From NCBI GenBank assembly GCA_009739215.1, contig VSJF01000009.1, positions 310,001-374,000 of the forward strand: a stretch of DNA of 64,000 nucleotides, given 5' to 3'. The notes below the pieces were generated by a model. It was not told where the DNA came from, searched no databases, and worked only from the letters and a program-made list of their open reading frames with translations. The translations under genes were made by a program, and so were the position numbers. Source of the stretch: Floccularia luteovirens. Its lineage: Eukaryota > Basidiomycota > Agaricomycetes > Agaricales > Squamanitaceae. Positions 11,461 through 21,392 of this stretch are shown here, piece after piece. Within the stretch, counting starts at the first letter, position 1, and the number at the start of each line of letters is the position of its first letter.

Positions 11461-11465
11461 AGACC

Positions 11466-12967
11466 TTCATTTGGAAGGGGCTTATAGCCTGCTGGTAGAG
11501 GAGTATCAGCACATCATGCATTCTCCATTCCAAAATGCTGCAATACCTTTTTCAGGTAGCTTACTTGGTCGATCTTAATGGTTTGACTATTCTGCTCAAT
11601 GTGCATTCCTAGGAATTCTTTAAGATCTCCCAGATCATGACATTCCCAGCGCTTCATAAATTCCTTTTTCTTCTGATTTACAAGTCTAGGATTAGACCCA
11701 GTCCATATTGCATCATCTACATTGACAACAGCAATGATGCAATTGTGTCAGTCTTTCAACCAATGAACAATTATGCCTGAGTCAGTATGGCATTTAGAGA
11801 AGTTCAGTTCTTTCATAGATGCCACAAGTTCACAATACCAAGAGTTAGCAGCTTGTTTTAGTCCATATAGCGCTCTCTGGAGTCATATCACTTTCTTTTC
11901 TTGTCCTTTGACTATGAAGCCTTCAGGTTGAATCATATAGATTTCTTCTTCAAGTTTGCCATAGAGAAAGGCAGACTTGACATGCAGACCAGTAATGATC
12001 CAATTTCTCAAAGCCACTAAGGCGAGAAGGATGCGCACAGTTTCAAATCTTACAACTGGCAAGAAGATCTCCTCGAAGTCTAATCCTTCGATTTGGGAGA
12101 AACCTTTTGCAATGAGTCATGCTTTCTTACGTCCATCGGACTTGACATTAAACACCCATCTGTTTTTGACAGCTCTTCGACCTTGGGGTAGGTCTACTAA
12201 ACCTGAGAATACTTCACATTTGTGAAGAGCCTTCATCTCTTCCACACATGCTACTTTCCATTCCTTTTGAGCAGCAGAAGTTAACCACACAATGTCTTTG
12301 AATTGGATGGGAACTTCATTCACAGCTCCAGCACCTTTGGCAAGCAGATAAGCCATGAATTCTACACCCTCTTCCTGTGCCAGTTCACTGACATAAATGT
12401 CATCATTGTCGACATCCATGTCTTCGACCCATGCATTTCCATGTGCTGTCTGGTTATCTCTACCAGGTTCGCTAGTAGTAGTAGGAAGAGATGCACTTAA
12501 ACTAGGTATAGGAACCTGTTCTTGGTGTTGAGTTCTACTAGGGTAGAAAGGCTCAACATTCTCTTTCCAAAAGTGGTTTGAATCCTGATTATGGATTTGC
12601 TCTGTAGGTGGAATATCTTCACCAAAGATATTGCCTTCACGGTGCGGCACTTTCCTCTCTCTATGTGAGCGTCTTGGTTCAACAGGAGCTGGTATGGTGG
12701 TATGCTCTCAAGGCACTATTGTAGGTAGTGGCACTACTGGGGGACCTGGGTAGGACTGTTTAGGGTAGTCATGTACCCACTGTCTTCTGCGGAGTTCCTC
12801 ATAGTCCTGTTCTCTAGGCATAAACAGATTGCGTGGTACAATATCCATGCCAGGAGGTATGATAGGACTACCTGTTTGAGATCGAGGTGGGATATCTGCA
12901 GCACTGTCATGTGCATCTTCCCTTTTATAGTCAGGTGGGGATGGTGGGGGAGGATTAGACTCTCCTT
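11466..12967 (-). pseudogene. H1 pol remnant: post-integrase linker and reverse transcriptase
   Basis: Minus-strand reading gives a Pro/Ser-rich linker (ESNPPPPSPPDYKRED), then the RT entry region (ALHKCEVFSGLVDLPQGRRAVKNRWVFNVKSDGRKKA) and later RT motifs toward 11470. Several stops and frameshifts separate the blocks. The catalytic box, YVDD in E2, reads NVDD here (around 11720), so the enzyme would be inactive even if the frames were intact. Joined across the AGACC and CACGT sites, the reading is continuous with 5573 on one side and 19373 on the other. Confidence 0.8.
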
Positions 12968-12972
12968 CACGT

Positions 12973-13326
12973 TGTTGAGCAGCACCCTGTTTTACACAGT
13001 AGAGGGGACTGATCTTACCTTAGAGCTTACTTAGACTTAGAGACTTAAAACTAGTACTGACTACTACGAATGAAATTCGACAAAGGACATAAGGTCCAGT
13101 AGCTCTACTTATATACATAATTGCTGTTTGTACAGCTTTGTACAATGGTCCGTGCGCAGGTACACTAACATATCATGTGACTACATATAGAAGGTTATAG
13201 AACCTTGTAGAATGTTCGTGAATATCACGTGCCATAGAGCATATGAGTGTGAGACACGTCATCAGTCACATGCTCCATCACATGATTAATTATGTAATCA
13301 GTCATGTGATTGTTGCTGTCGCAACA
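12973..13326 (-). repeat. 3' LTR of E2 (family C)
   Basis: This 354-bp LTR begins TGTTGAGCAGCACC and ends GTCGCAACA. The adjacent purine-tract complement CACCCCCTCACTT lies at 13327. One base differs from the 5' copy (TTCGTGAATATC here, TTCGTGGATATC there). Confidence 0.93.
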
Positions 13327-13533
13327 CACCCCCTCACTTAGTACACAGTGTGAGTCCATTGAAGGATATCATTCTGGTATCTAAGTGAAAACAAAGACAG
13401 CAACTAGAGAACAATCTCAATAGTGTGTCTCTAGTTAAAATAGAGTAGTAGTGCCAGAGAATTAGCATCATTGTTATGATCTGAAATAGATCTACTATGC
13501 GCTTCTCACTCTTGGGAGGCATCAACCAAATTA

Positions 13534-15510
13534 CTACGAATAAAATTCAAGCTGTAGTTGGGTGCGGCACTTATGAAAAAGAATGTTAGACAGAGGTTTT
13601 GTTAACATGTCTGCTGGATTGTTTACTCCTTCAATGAAGAAAACCTTGACCTTTCCGTTTTCGATACACTCTCGTATATAGTGGTAACGGATGTCAATGT
13701 GCTTTGTGCGCCATTCGGCGACAGGATTGGAAGCTATGAAATTTGCTCCCTGATTATCCATGTAGATTGGTATTGGTTTTACGAAGGGTAAACCAACCTC
13801 ATCAAAGACATTTCGCATCCACATGAGTTGGCGACAACAGTCAGAGCCTGCCATATATTCGGCTTCAGTGGAGCTTAGTGCTATGGTTTTTTGTCTGCGG
13901 CTTTGCCACGCGACGATGCCTTTAGCTAGCATCATGTAGAAACCTGTATGGGACTTATGCGACGTTTCGTCAGATGCCCAATCAGAATCAGTGTAGGCAT
14001 ATAATCCTTCACCGGACTTGCCCACATAATTAATTGTGTAGTCCTGGGTACCGACCAAGTACCTCATAATGTATTTTGCCTTGTCGACATGGTCTGGTGT
14101 TGGATTTGCTGAAAAAGTTGATAACCTGATTACTGCGTAAGCAATATCAGGTCGAGTTCCAATCATTAGATACAGCAAACTTCCAATGATTTGTTGAAAC
14201 TCTGTTCTCAGAGCAGGGGTCGCGGTTCCCTCATTAGGGACTGGTTTATAGCCAGCAGGGAGTGGTGTATCAGCTCTACGAGCATTCACCATGCCGAAGC
14301 ACACAAGAACCTTTTTCAGGTAAGCTACTTGGTCTATCTTGTAAGACTGACCGCTTCGCTCAATGCGCATGCCAAGGAATTCCTTGACATCTCCCAGATC
14401 GTGACATTCCCATTTCTTCATAAATTCCTTTTTGAGCTTGTTAACCAGGGTAGGATTAGACCCTGTCCAGATTGCGTCGTCTACATAGACTACCGCAATC
14501 ACAATATTTTGTCGGTCTTTTGACCAATGGACAAATATTCCTGCATCACTCTGAGTACGTTGGAAGCCAAGCTCTTCCATACTTGTTACAAGTCCTCTCC
14601 ACCACGCTAGAGCGGCTTGTTTAAGGCCATAAATTGCTCTTTGTAAGCGGATGACTTTTTTCTCTTGTCCTTTGACAACGAAGCCTTCAGGTTGGACCAT
14701 ATAGATCTCTTCTTCAAGTTTGCCATACAGAAAGGCACTCTTGACATCCAGGCCTGTAATAGCCCAATTCTTCAGCGCAGCTAGCGCAAGAAGGATGCGC
14801 ACAGTTTCAAATCTTACAACTGGCAAGAAGATCTCTTCGAAGTCTAGCCCTTCTACTTGTGAGAAACCTTTGGCAACTAGTCGTGCTTTCTTGCGACCAT
14901 CGGACTTGGTCACAAACACCCATCTGTTTTTAACTGCCCTTCGACCTTGGGGTAGATCTACAAGGCCAGACATTACGTCGCACTTACGAAGAGCCTCCAT
15001 TTCTTCGCGGCAAGCAACATACCATTCATCCCTGGCAGCCTTGGGTAGGCGCGCTATATCACGAAATTGAGTTGGAGTAAGATCCACAGCTGATGCGCCC
15101 ATGGCAAGCAAGTATGCCGTGAATTCTACACCCCCTTCCTGTGCTAGTTTTGCAACATCAGGTTCATCTGATCCATTTTCCCTAGTGCTTATATCAGGGC
15201 GTGTATTGTCAGATGGGCGTGATTGCGCGGGACTAGGTACGGGAACCTGTCGCGGCTGTGTAACCCAATGTTGGTCCACATTATCTCGCCAATACACTAA
15301 ATCATCCTGATTCAGGAGTATATCCTGAGGGTTCGTGTTCCCATAAGCATTGTCTTCTGTGACATGTCTAGGTATTCTCCTCTGTCTCTCTGAGCGTCGC
15401 GGCGGTTCTTGTCTGGGAACAAACTGCCGTTCAGGCGTGCCTGTTCTTTGACGTCGCGCGTACTCAATATCATCTGCTGCACTCCTAGGTCTAGGTGACG
15501 GTGGAGGCAA
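13534..15510 (-). CDS. pol: E2 Pol, C-terminal half: reverse transcriptase and RNase H
   Basis: This 658-codon frame opens with a Pro/Arg-rich linker and enters RT at EEMEALRKCDVMSGLVDLPQ. RT motifs follow: LVAKGFSQVEGLDFEEIF, GLDVKSAFLYGKLEEEIYM, RLQRAIYGLKQAALAW, and the catalytic box VVYVDDA. RNase H follows with YTDSDWASDETS, ALSSTEAEYMAGSDCC, YMDNQGANFIA and TKHIDIRYHYIRE. All catalytic acids are visible. The frame is separated from the upstream protease-integrase frame by a single TGA at 15511-15513, within REY-stop-RLPPPSPR, most simply a CGA arginine codon mutated to TGA. The enzyme would copy element RNA within virus-like particles. Confidence 0.9.
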   Translation of the reverse strand: MPPPSPRPRSAADDIEYARRQRTGTPERQFVPRQEPPRRSERQRRIPRHVTEDNAYGNTNPQDILLNQDDLVYWRDNVDQHWVTQPRQVPVPSPAQSRPSDNTRPDISTRENGSDEPDVAKLAQEGGVEFTAYLLAMGASAVDLTPTQFRDIARLPKAARDEWYVACREEMEALRKCDVMSGLVDLPQGRRAVKNRWVFVTKSDGRKKARLVAKGFSQVEGLDFEEIFLPVVRFETVRILLALAALKNWAITGLDVKSAFLYGKLEEEIYMVQPEGFVVKGQEKKVIRLQRAIYGLKQAALAWWRGLVTSMEELGFQRTQSDAGIFVHWSKDRQNIVIAVVYVDDAIWTGSNPTLVNKLKKEFMKKWECHDLGDVKEFLGMRIERSGQSYKIDQVAYLKKVLVCFGMVNARRADTPLPAGYKPVPNEGTATPALRTEFQQIIGSLLYLMIGTRPDIAYAVIRLSTFSANPTPDHVDKAKYIMRYLVGTQDYTINYVGKSGEGLYAYTDSDWASDETSHKSHTGFYMMLAKGIVAWQSRRQKTIALSSTEAEYMAGSDCCRQLMWMRNVFDEVGLPFVKPIPIYMDNQGANFIASNPVAEWRTKHIDIRYHYIRECIENGKVKVFFIEGVNNPADMLTKPLSNILFHKCRTQLQLEFYS

Positions 15511-15513
15511 GCG

Positions 15514-17424
15514 TCAATATTCCCTGTTTGGAGACACAGGGGGTGTGGGGGCTTTGTCAAGTCCCTCACTCCCATGGAAAGGAATGGGTGGTCTGTGAAC
15601 AATTTGTTGAGGTCGTCTCCTTGGAGAGCTAGGGACCTCTTCATAGTTCACAGGGTACTCCAGGTAATGGTTGTCTGGTCTAACGGACTCATTATCAACA
15701 TTTGGTTCGTAACGCGAGCTTTGCTCAGAAGCGTCACTATCCTCATCGTCAGAATTATCTGGACTTTGAGATGGGGGATCTTGTCCTAATTCAGTAACAC
15801 CACGATTTTTCTGATCTGGACATTTTGGAAAGGAAAGCTCATCAAAGATGGCAGTAGCTGCCACAAAGATGCTATTGTTGTGCAGTCGCATAAAGCGATA
15901 GCCCTTTACTCCTTCAGGGTGTCCAATGAATACCATCAGCTCTGATTTAGGAGCGAGTTTATTCACCCGTTTTTCTTCGGGGAGGTAGACATAGGCTGCA
16001 CATCCAAATACTCTGAGATGATTGACTTCCGGTTTAATTTTATTTAATACTTCAAATGGAGTGCGCCATTTAAGGCGCGCCATAGGAGAACGGTTGTAGA
16101 CGTATACTGCTTGTTCCACGCTAAATTCCCACCAGCTATCTGGTAGACAGGCGTCATGTCGCATTGCTTCCGCTTTATCCATTAAGGTGCGATTTAGACG
16201 TTCTGCTCGACCATTTTGCTGTTGTTCATATGGTACTGATTTCTCAATGAGTACTCCCATTTCCTTCAGCAACACTTCAATCTGCTGGTATTCACCCCCT
16301 CCATCAAAGCGCCACTTTTTGATTTCAGTGTTGTGTTGCACTTTAACGAATGCAGTGAACTTTTTCATTGCAGCCACCAAGTCAGATTTATGGCGCAAAT
16401 TCATAGTCCATGCATGAGACGTGAAGTCATCAAGGAAGGTTATTACATAGCGATATTTGTGATAACTTGCAATTGGAAACTGCTTTAAGTCAGAGTGAAC
16501 CAACTCAAATGGTGCAGAAGCTCGTGAAGAGCTCTGGGGGAAAGACTTACTATGTTGCTTTCCTCGGAGACAGCCCGGACATAATGGGTGTTCCTTAGGC
16601 ACTTCCATAGAAGACGGAAGACCAATTGTATTCTCAGGTGCTTTCTGGAGAACCCGTTTAGATGGGTGTCCAAATCTCTTATGCCATGTATCATAGGTAA
16701 CTTTGTACACCATGATAGAGGCTTTATCACTGGGTTTGCGCACTATGCAAGCATCACACCAGTATATGGTATCACCTTTTATGTGAGGTTCACAGGACAA
16801 GAAGGGGACGCCTTTATAATCATGCATATTGATGAGAGACTCTTTCCCTCTAACACTGTTCCCCTTTTCAGCCAGGAACTGTCCCATAGAGAGCAGGCAT
16901 CCGCTCAATCTAGGGATGTAATAGACTGGAGATATCCTAGTCGTCTTACGTGTTCTTCTCTCTTTGTTTCCATTGAGAGGTATAACTATCTCATGACTCA
17001 TCATTATGGTACCTTGTCCCTCAACATATACAACTTCATCAGAGGCTGTTGCGATGGGTATAGGTGTCTTCAAAGTATTATACTCAATGAAGTCCGTTAA
17101 TTGACTTGTAAAATGCATCGATGCTCCAGAATCCATAATCCATGATGCATGATTAGGATCCTTTGCTTTTCCCTTACACTTCGAACAAACAGCAAAATGA
17201 TTATTTATATTGCCCTGTGAAGGGCCAAGAGATACATGTGACAAGGTACATAATAGTCCGCCGCTGCAGCCAGCTAAAATAGGGCGCTGTGGGTCACGAT
17301 CAATCTTGTTGCTTTGTGTGTAAGAAGTTAAAGGTACTTGCCTTTCATTCACGTATCCGGATTCAAGCGCTTCATTGATGCGCCCAATTCCTGCAGCGTC
17401 CGCAATCTCCGCGTCAACCTCCAT
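15514..17424 (-). CDS. pol: E2 Pol, N-terminal half: protease and integrase
   Basis: This 636-codon frame continues the gag linker (MEVDAEIADAAG...ERQVP). The aspartic protease active site is WIMDSGASMHFT. The GAG-pre-integrase zinc region follows (TYDTWHKRFGHPS...HPLCPGCLRGKQHS), then the integrase core with its acids in FELVHSDLKQF, WRFDGGGEYQQ and QQNGRAERLNRTLMD. A Ser/Asp-rich tail leads toward RT. The ORF is open until the TGA at 15511-15513. It has a full set of catalytic residues, so the only obvious lesions in E2 are the nonsense codons. Confidence 0.9.
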   Translation of the reverse strand: MEVDAEIADAAGIGRINEALESGYVNERQVPLTSYTQSNKIDRDPQRPILAGCSGGLLCTLSHVSLGPSQGNINNHFAVCSKCKGKAKDPNHASWIMDSGASMHFTSQLTDFIEYNTLKTPIPIATASDEVVYVEGQGTIMMSHEIVIPLNGNKERRTRKTTRISPVYYIPRLSGCLLSMGQFLAEKGNSVRGKESLINMHDYKGVPFLSCEPHIKGDTIYWCDACIVRKPSDKASIMVYKVTYDTWHKRFGHPSKRVLQKAPENTIGLPSSMEVPKEHPLCPGCLRGKQHSKSFPQSSSRASAPFELVHSDLKQFPIASYHKYRYVITFLDDFTSHAWTMNLRHKSDLVAAMKKFTAFVKVQHNTEIKKWRFDGGGEYQQIEVLLKEMGVLIEKSVPYEQQQNGRAERLNRTLMDKAEAMRHDACLPDSWWEFSVEQAVYVYNRSPMARLKWRTPFEVLNKIKPEVNHLRVFGCAAYVYLPEEKRVNKLAPKSELMVFIGHPEGVKGYRFMRLHNNSIFVAATAIFDELSFPKCPDQKNRGVTELGQDPPSQSPDNSDDEDSDASEQSSRYEPNVDNESVRPDNHYLEYPVNYEEVPSSPRRRPQQIVHRPPIPFHGSEGLDKAPTPPVSPNREY

Positions 17425-17550
17425 CTCTGTCCAACCGTTAGCGGGACATGGATAGTCCCGGTCCTCTTCCTCCGATCCGAGAGATACACTATCATCTGAG
17501 TCCGAACAGGCCAGGCGCAGTTCTCAAGGTTCTGGTGAGGCGGTTCTCAT

Positions 17551-18732
17551 TCACTTTGATGGAGGTGCACTTACCTCTTCCGGTACTTCCTCTAATCTAG
17601 AGGTCGAGGGTTCCAACCGCTCACGTAACAACACAGTCTCCTCGTGAACACGAAGATGCTGTGGTCGCCGTGGCAGACCTTGCTGGTCTACAAGCTCCCT
17701 ACTCCTTTTGACACTTTTATAGGGTGTCTCAGGATGTCTCAACGCCTGCATACCAGTGTAGGTACTAGCAGCTGGCGGAGTGTAGAACTTGTGGGGATTT
17801 TCCCGGAAGAAGTTCGGCCTGGGAGTCAGAGCACTAGGAGGCTCAATACGACTCGCCAGTGAGTTAGGTGGCATGATAGCCACGGAGGCGACATGTGAAC
17901 TACTTTCTTCCTCATTCTGATCTTCCGCTGTTTTTGCTTTTCCTTTCTCTCCTTTGCCTTTACTACCCCTTTTACCACACTGCTTCTTGCCGCCCTTTTG
18001 ACCGTCTTTGGGAGAGTCTTCTTTTTTATTTTGAGACTGGTCTTTATATTGGGGGTTTGATTGTTTAGGCTTAACGTTCGACATCTTATTTGCCTGTCCT
18101 CCACCGCCAGTAGTGGCTCTGGTAATGTTTGTTCCAGAAAACTGGTGTTGGACGGCTTGCGTGACATCTACTAATTTGAGTGTTTGTGCATTTCTGTTTT
18201 GCAGCAAATTGGCGATTACGGTATTCCATTTATCTGGAATCGCTGATAACGCGATCAACGCCTGCAACAACTCAGGGATTTCACAGTCATTTTGCTGTAA
18301 TCTCCCGAATATGTCATTGAGACAGAGGAAATCGGGCTCTGGGTTGCCTCCTCCAAGCTTGAAGTCTTTCAACTTCTTGTAGAGCTCGAAGATGGTCCCT
18401 AGCTCCTTGACCTCATACCATGCAACTAACCAATCCCACATCGTCTTAGATATGGTACACCCTGCCTTTGCAGTGAGGTTCTGAATCTCAGGGGAGAGGC
18501 ATTGTTTTAATTGCCCAATGGCAGCATCGTCTTTATCGTCCCAGGCATAAGTGAGTGCAACCATGCACTCGTCTACTTGGTCCGCAGACCTTGGAGACGG
18601 ACGAGTCCTAAGACCCGACACAACTTGCCACAACTGGGACGCTTGGAGGTGGTTGACCATCTGGGTCTTCCACTCATACCAACGAGTGCCGGAGAAGACA
18701 AAAGAAACAGCTTGGAATACTTGAGAAGACAT
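17551..18732 (-). CDS. gag: E2 Gag, interrupted by stop codons at its 3' end
   Basis: The start is chosen at ATG 18732 (MSSQVFQAVSFVFSGTRWYEWK), which aligns with the gag-only element's MQHTVYEAVSFVFAGARWLEWK. An upstream in-frame ATG at 18837 lacks a counterpart. Conserved Gag blocks are WDWLVAWYEVKELGTIFELYKKLKDFKLGGG and PELLQALIALSAIPDKWN. As in its relatives there is no CCHC knuckle, only a Lys/Gly-rich basic patch (KGGKKQCGKRGSKGKGEKGKAK region). The frame hits TGA after SAPPSK, where the relative has Lys-Arg. A second stop follows after SPEP, before the linker resumes at about 17480. Confidence 0.85.
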   Translation of the reverse strand: MSSQVFQAVSFVFSGTRWYEWKTQMVNHLQASQLWQVVSGLRTRPSPRSADQVDECMVALTYAWDDKDDAAIGQLKQCLSPEIQNLTAKAGCTISKTMWDWLVAWYEVKELGTIFELYKKLKDFKLGGGNPEPDFLCLNDIFGRLQQNDCEIPELLQALIALSAIPDKWNTVIANLLQNRNAQTLKLVDVTQAVQHQFSGTNITRATTGGGGQANKMSNVKPKQSNPQYKDQSQNKKEDSPKDGQKGGKKQCGKRGSKGKGEKGKAKTAEDQNEEESSSHVASVAIMPPNSLASRIEPPSALTPRPNFFRENPHKFYTPPAASTYTGMQALRHPETPYKSVKRSRELVDQQGLPRRPQHLRVHEETVLLRERLEPSTSRLEEVPEEVSAPPSK

Positions 18733-19000
18733 TTCTTGTTTGCTTAAAAGTTGGGTGTTGGGTGAGCTACAACAAAGAGCTTCAGCACAACGTTCAACAC
18801 AGTCCAGAGTACTGCGCCAACAAGAAAGGGCTCGCATAGAGTCGACATAGTCAACTATTACGATCTAGGCCACTTGATAGAGTGGACAACACTGGGTCTC
18901 TACCTGGTTAAGGGAGTCTCCAGAGAGTCACTTCTCTAAAGGTAAGGATCCAGTCCTGGTCATCATAGGCAGCGACAAACGCGCCATTGAAACCGGCACC

Positions 19001-19013
19001 GGGGCCCATAACC
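19001..19013 (-). promoter_or_regulatory. E2 primer-binding site
   Basis: The 13 bases next to the 5' LTR are complementary to the initiator tRNA-Met anticodon arm and identical to 11073-11085. Confidence 0.8.
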
Positions 19014-19367
19014 TGTTGAGCAGCACCCTGTTTTACACAGTAGAGGGGACTGATCTTACCTTAGAGCTTACTTAGACTTAGAGACTTAAAACTAGTACTG
19101 ACTACTACGAATGAAATTCGACAAAGGACATAAGGTCCAGTAGCTCTACTTATATACATAATTGCTGTTTGTACAGCTTTGTACAATGGTCCGTGCGCAG
19201 GTACACTAACATATCATGTGACTACATATAGAAGGTTATAGAACCTTGTAGAATGTTCGTGGATATCACGTGCCATAGAGCATATGAGTGTGAGACACGT
19301 CATCAGTCACATGCTCCATCACATGATTAATTATGTAATCAGTCATGTGATTGTTGCTGTCGCAACA
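19014..19367 (-). repeat. 5' LTR of E2 (family C)
   Basis: This 354-bp LTR differs by one base from 12973-13326. It is followed by the target duplication CACGT at 19368-19372, after which H1 integrase reading resumes. Confidence 0.93.
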
Positions 19368-19372
19368 CACGT

Positions 19373-20702
19373 TCCTCAGGAATGTACTCAGGATAGAAAC
19401 TATCATCATCAAATAGTGCAGTAAGAGGGAGATTTGGTAGTGGTACCATTTCTTCACCATCATCACTGACTTTGGAGTCTTCACTATCTTCAGCATTGAC
19501 TGGGGGATTCTGTCCTACTTCAGTTACACCTCTTTTGTTATGATCTGGACATTTGGGGAAGAGGAGCTCATCAAATATGGCTGTAGTGCCAACAAAGATG
19601 CTAATGTTGTGGAGTCGCATGAAGCGATAACCCTTTACTCCTTCAGGGTGTCCAATGAATACCATCAGCTCTGATTTAGGAGTGAGTTTATTCACCCGTT
19701 TTTCTTTGGGGAGGTAGACATAGGCTCCATAGCCAAATACCCTTAGATGTGAGACTTCCAGTTTTTCCTTGTTCAGTACTTCATATAGAGTCTGCCATTT
19801 CAGGCGTGTCATTGGAGAATGATTATAGACGTGTACTGAATGTTCCATGCTAAATTCCCACCAGCTATCAGGCAGATATGCATCATGATGCATAGCTTCC
19901 ACTTTATCCATTAAGGTGTGGTTAAGATGCTCTGTGCGACCATTCTGCTGTGCTGTATAGGGCGCTGATTTCTCTGTGAAGAGACCCATATCCTTCAGCA
20001 ATACCTCCATCTGCTGGAATTCACCTTCTCCATCAAAACGCCACCACTTAATAGAGTAGTTGTATTGTGTCTTGATAAATGCTATGAACCTTTGCATTGC
20101 AGCCTTGGAATCATCTTTGTGGCGCAAATTCATGGTCCATGCATGAGACGAAAAGTCATCAAGAAAGGTTATTATGTAGCGATATTTATGGTAGGATGTG
20201 ATTGGATACTACTTTAAGTCAGAATAAACTAACTCAAATGGTGCAGAAGCTCGAGAAGAGCTTTGAGGGAAAGACTTAGAATGTTGCTTTCCTTTCAGAC
20301 AGCCTGAACAAATGGGAGTCTCTCTAGGCATCTCTAATGATACTGGGAAGCCTACTATATTTTCAGGGGCTCTCTGGAGTACCTTCGGAGAAGAGTGTCC
20401 AAGATGCTTATGCCATATATCATAGTTGGCTTTGTAAACCATGACAGAGGCCTTAGCATTGGACTTGCGAATGAGCATTGCACCAATAGATAGTGTCTCC
20501 TTTAATGTGAGTTTCACAGGACAAAATTGGGTTGTTTTTATCATCAAGAATATTAATGAGGGACTGTTCACCTTTAACTCGAGTTCTCTTTTTCAAGAGA
20601 AACTCTCCCATAGAGAGCAAACAACTGCTCAATCCAGGGATAAAATAGACCAGATTAATCCTTGTGGTCTTTCAAGTTCTTTGCTTTCTGTTTCCAGATA
20701 AT
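19373..20702 (-). pseudogene. H1 pol remnant: integrase
   Basis: Minus reading gives the pre-integrase zinc region (YDIWHKHLGHSSPKVLQ...ICSGCLKGKQHS), ASAPFELVYSDLK, WRFDGEGEFQQMEVLLKDMG and QQNGRTEHLNHTLMD, all parallel to E2. A stop near 20209 and other lesions interrupt it. The C-terminal reading ends FYPEYIPEER at the CACGT insertion site and resumes at 12967 on the other side of E2. Confidence 0.85.
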
Positions 20703-20707
20703 GGTAT

Positions 20708-21063
20708 TGTTGAGCAGCACCCTGTTTACACAGTAGAGGGGACTGTTCTTACCTTAGAGCTTACTTAGGTTCTTAGAGACTTAGGTACTAGTACTGACTA
20801 CTATGAATAAAATTCGACAAAGGACATAAGGTCCAGTAGCTCTACTTATATACATAATTGCTGTTTGTACAGCTTTGTACAATGGTCCGTGCGCAGGTAC
20901 ACTAACATATCATGTGACTACATATAGAAGGTTGTAGAACCTTATAGAATGTTCGTGGATATCACGTGCCATAGAGCATATGAGTGTGAGACACGTCATC
21001 AGTCACGTGCTCCATCACATGATCAATTATGTAATCAGTCATGTGATTGTTGCTGTCGCAACA
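20708..21063 (-). repeat. Solo LTR, family C, inserted in H1
   Basis: A single 356-bp LTR closely related to the E2 LTRs is flanked by GGTAT on both sides (20703-20707, 21064-21068). H1 protein reading (SHEVVIPLSGNR) is continuous across the site when it is removed. No internal sequence remains, so it arose by LTR-LTR recombination after a complete insertion. Confidence 0.92.
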
Positions 21064-21362
21064 GGTATAACTACTTCATGGCTCACTAAGACAGTTCCCA
21101 TCCCTTCGACATTAACCACCTATTCAGAGGCAGTCTGGATGGGTATTGGGTGATCAAGACATTCGTATTCAATGAAGTCCTGTCTGTTATGTGTAAAGTG
21201 CATTGATGCTCCAGAATCCATAATCCATGAAGTATGATTAGGATCCTTTGCTTTTCCCTTACATTTCGAGCAAATAGCAAAATGATTATTGATTTGTCTC
21301 TGTGTGGGACCAAGCAATACAAATGACATGGTACTAAAAAGTCCAGAGCCACCAGGGCTCAC
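21064..21362 (-). pseudogene. H1 pol remnant: protease
   Basis: The minus frame carries CSKCKGKAKDPNHTSWIMDSGASMHFT, the copia aspartic protease active site, matching E2 nearly residue for residue. It is separated from gag by a frame break around 21365-21390. Confidence 0.85.
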
Positions 21363-21392
21363 ACAGCTGGCTTTTACTCTGAGAAGAGGCCG

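Larger units (their letters stand above)
12973..19367 (-). mobile_element. E2: near-complete Ty1/copia retrotransposon nested in H1
   Basis: The element is 6395 bp with two 354-bp LTRs that differ by one base by eye, flanked by CACGT (12968-12972 and 19368-19372). On minus it is ordered LTR, PBS, gag, protease, integrase, reverse transcriptase, RNase H, LTR, the copia order. Gag and Pol appear to have been one long frame; three in-frame stops now interrupt it (two near 17490-17550, one at 15511-15513). At least two of these look like CGA to TGA changes. With only one LTR difference it must be a young insertion, already damaged. Confidence 0.92.
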
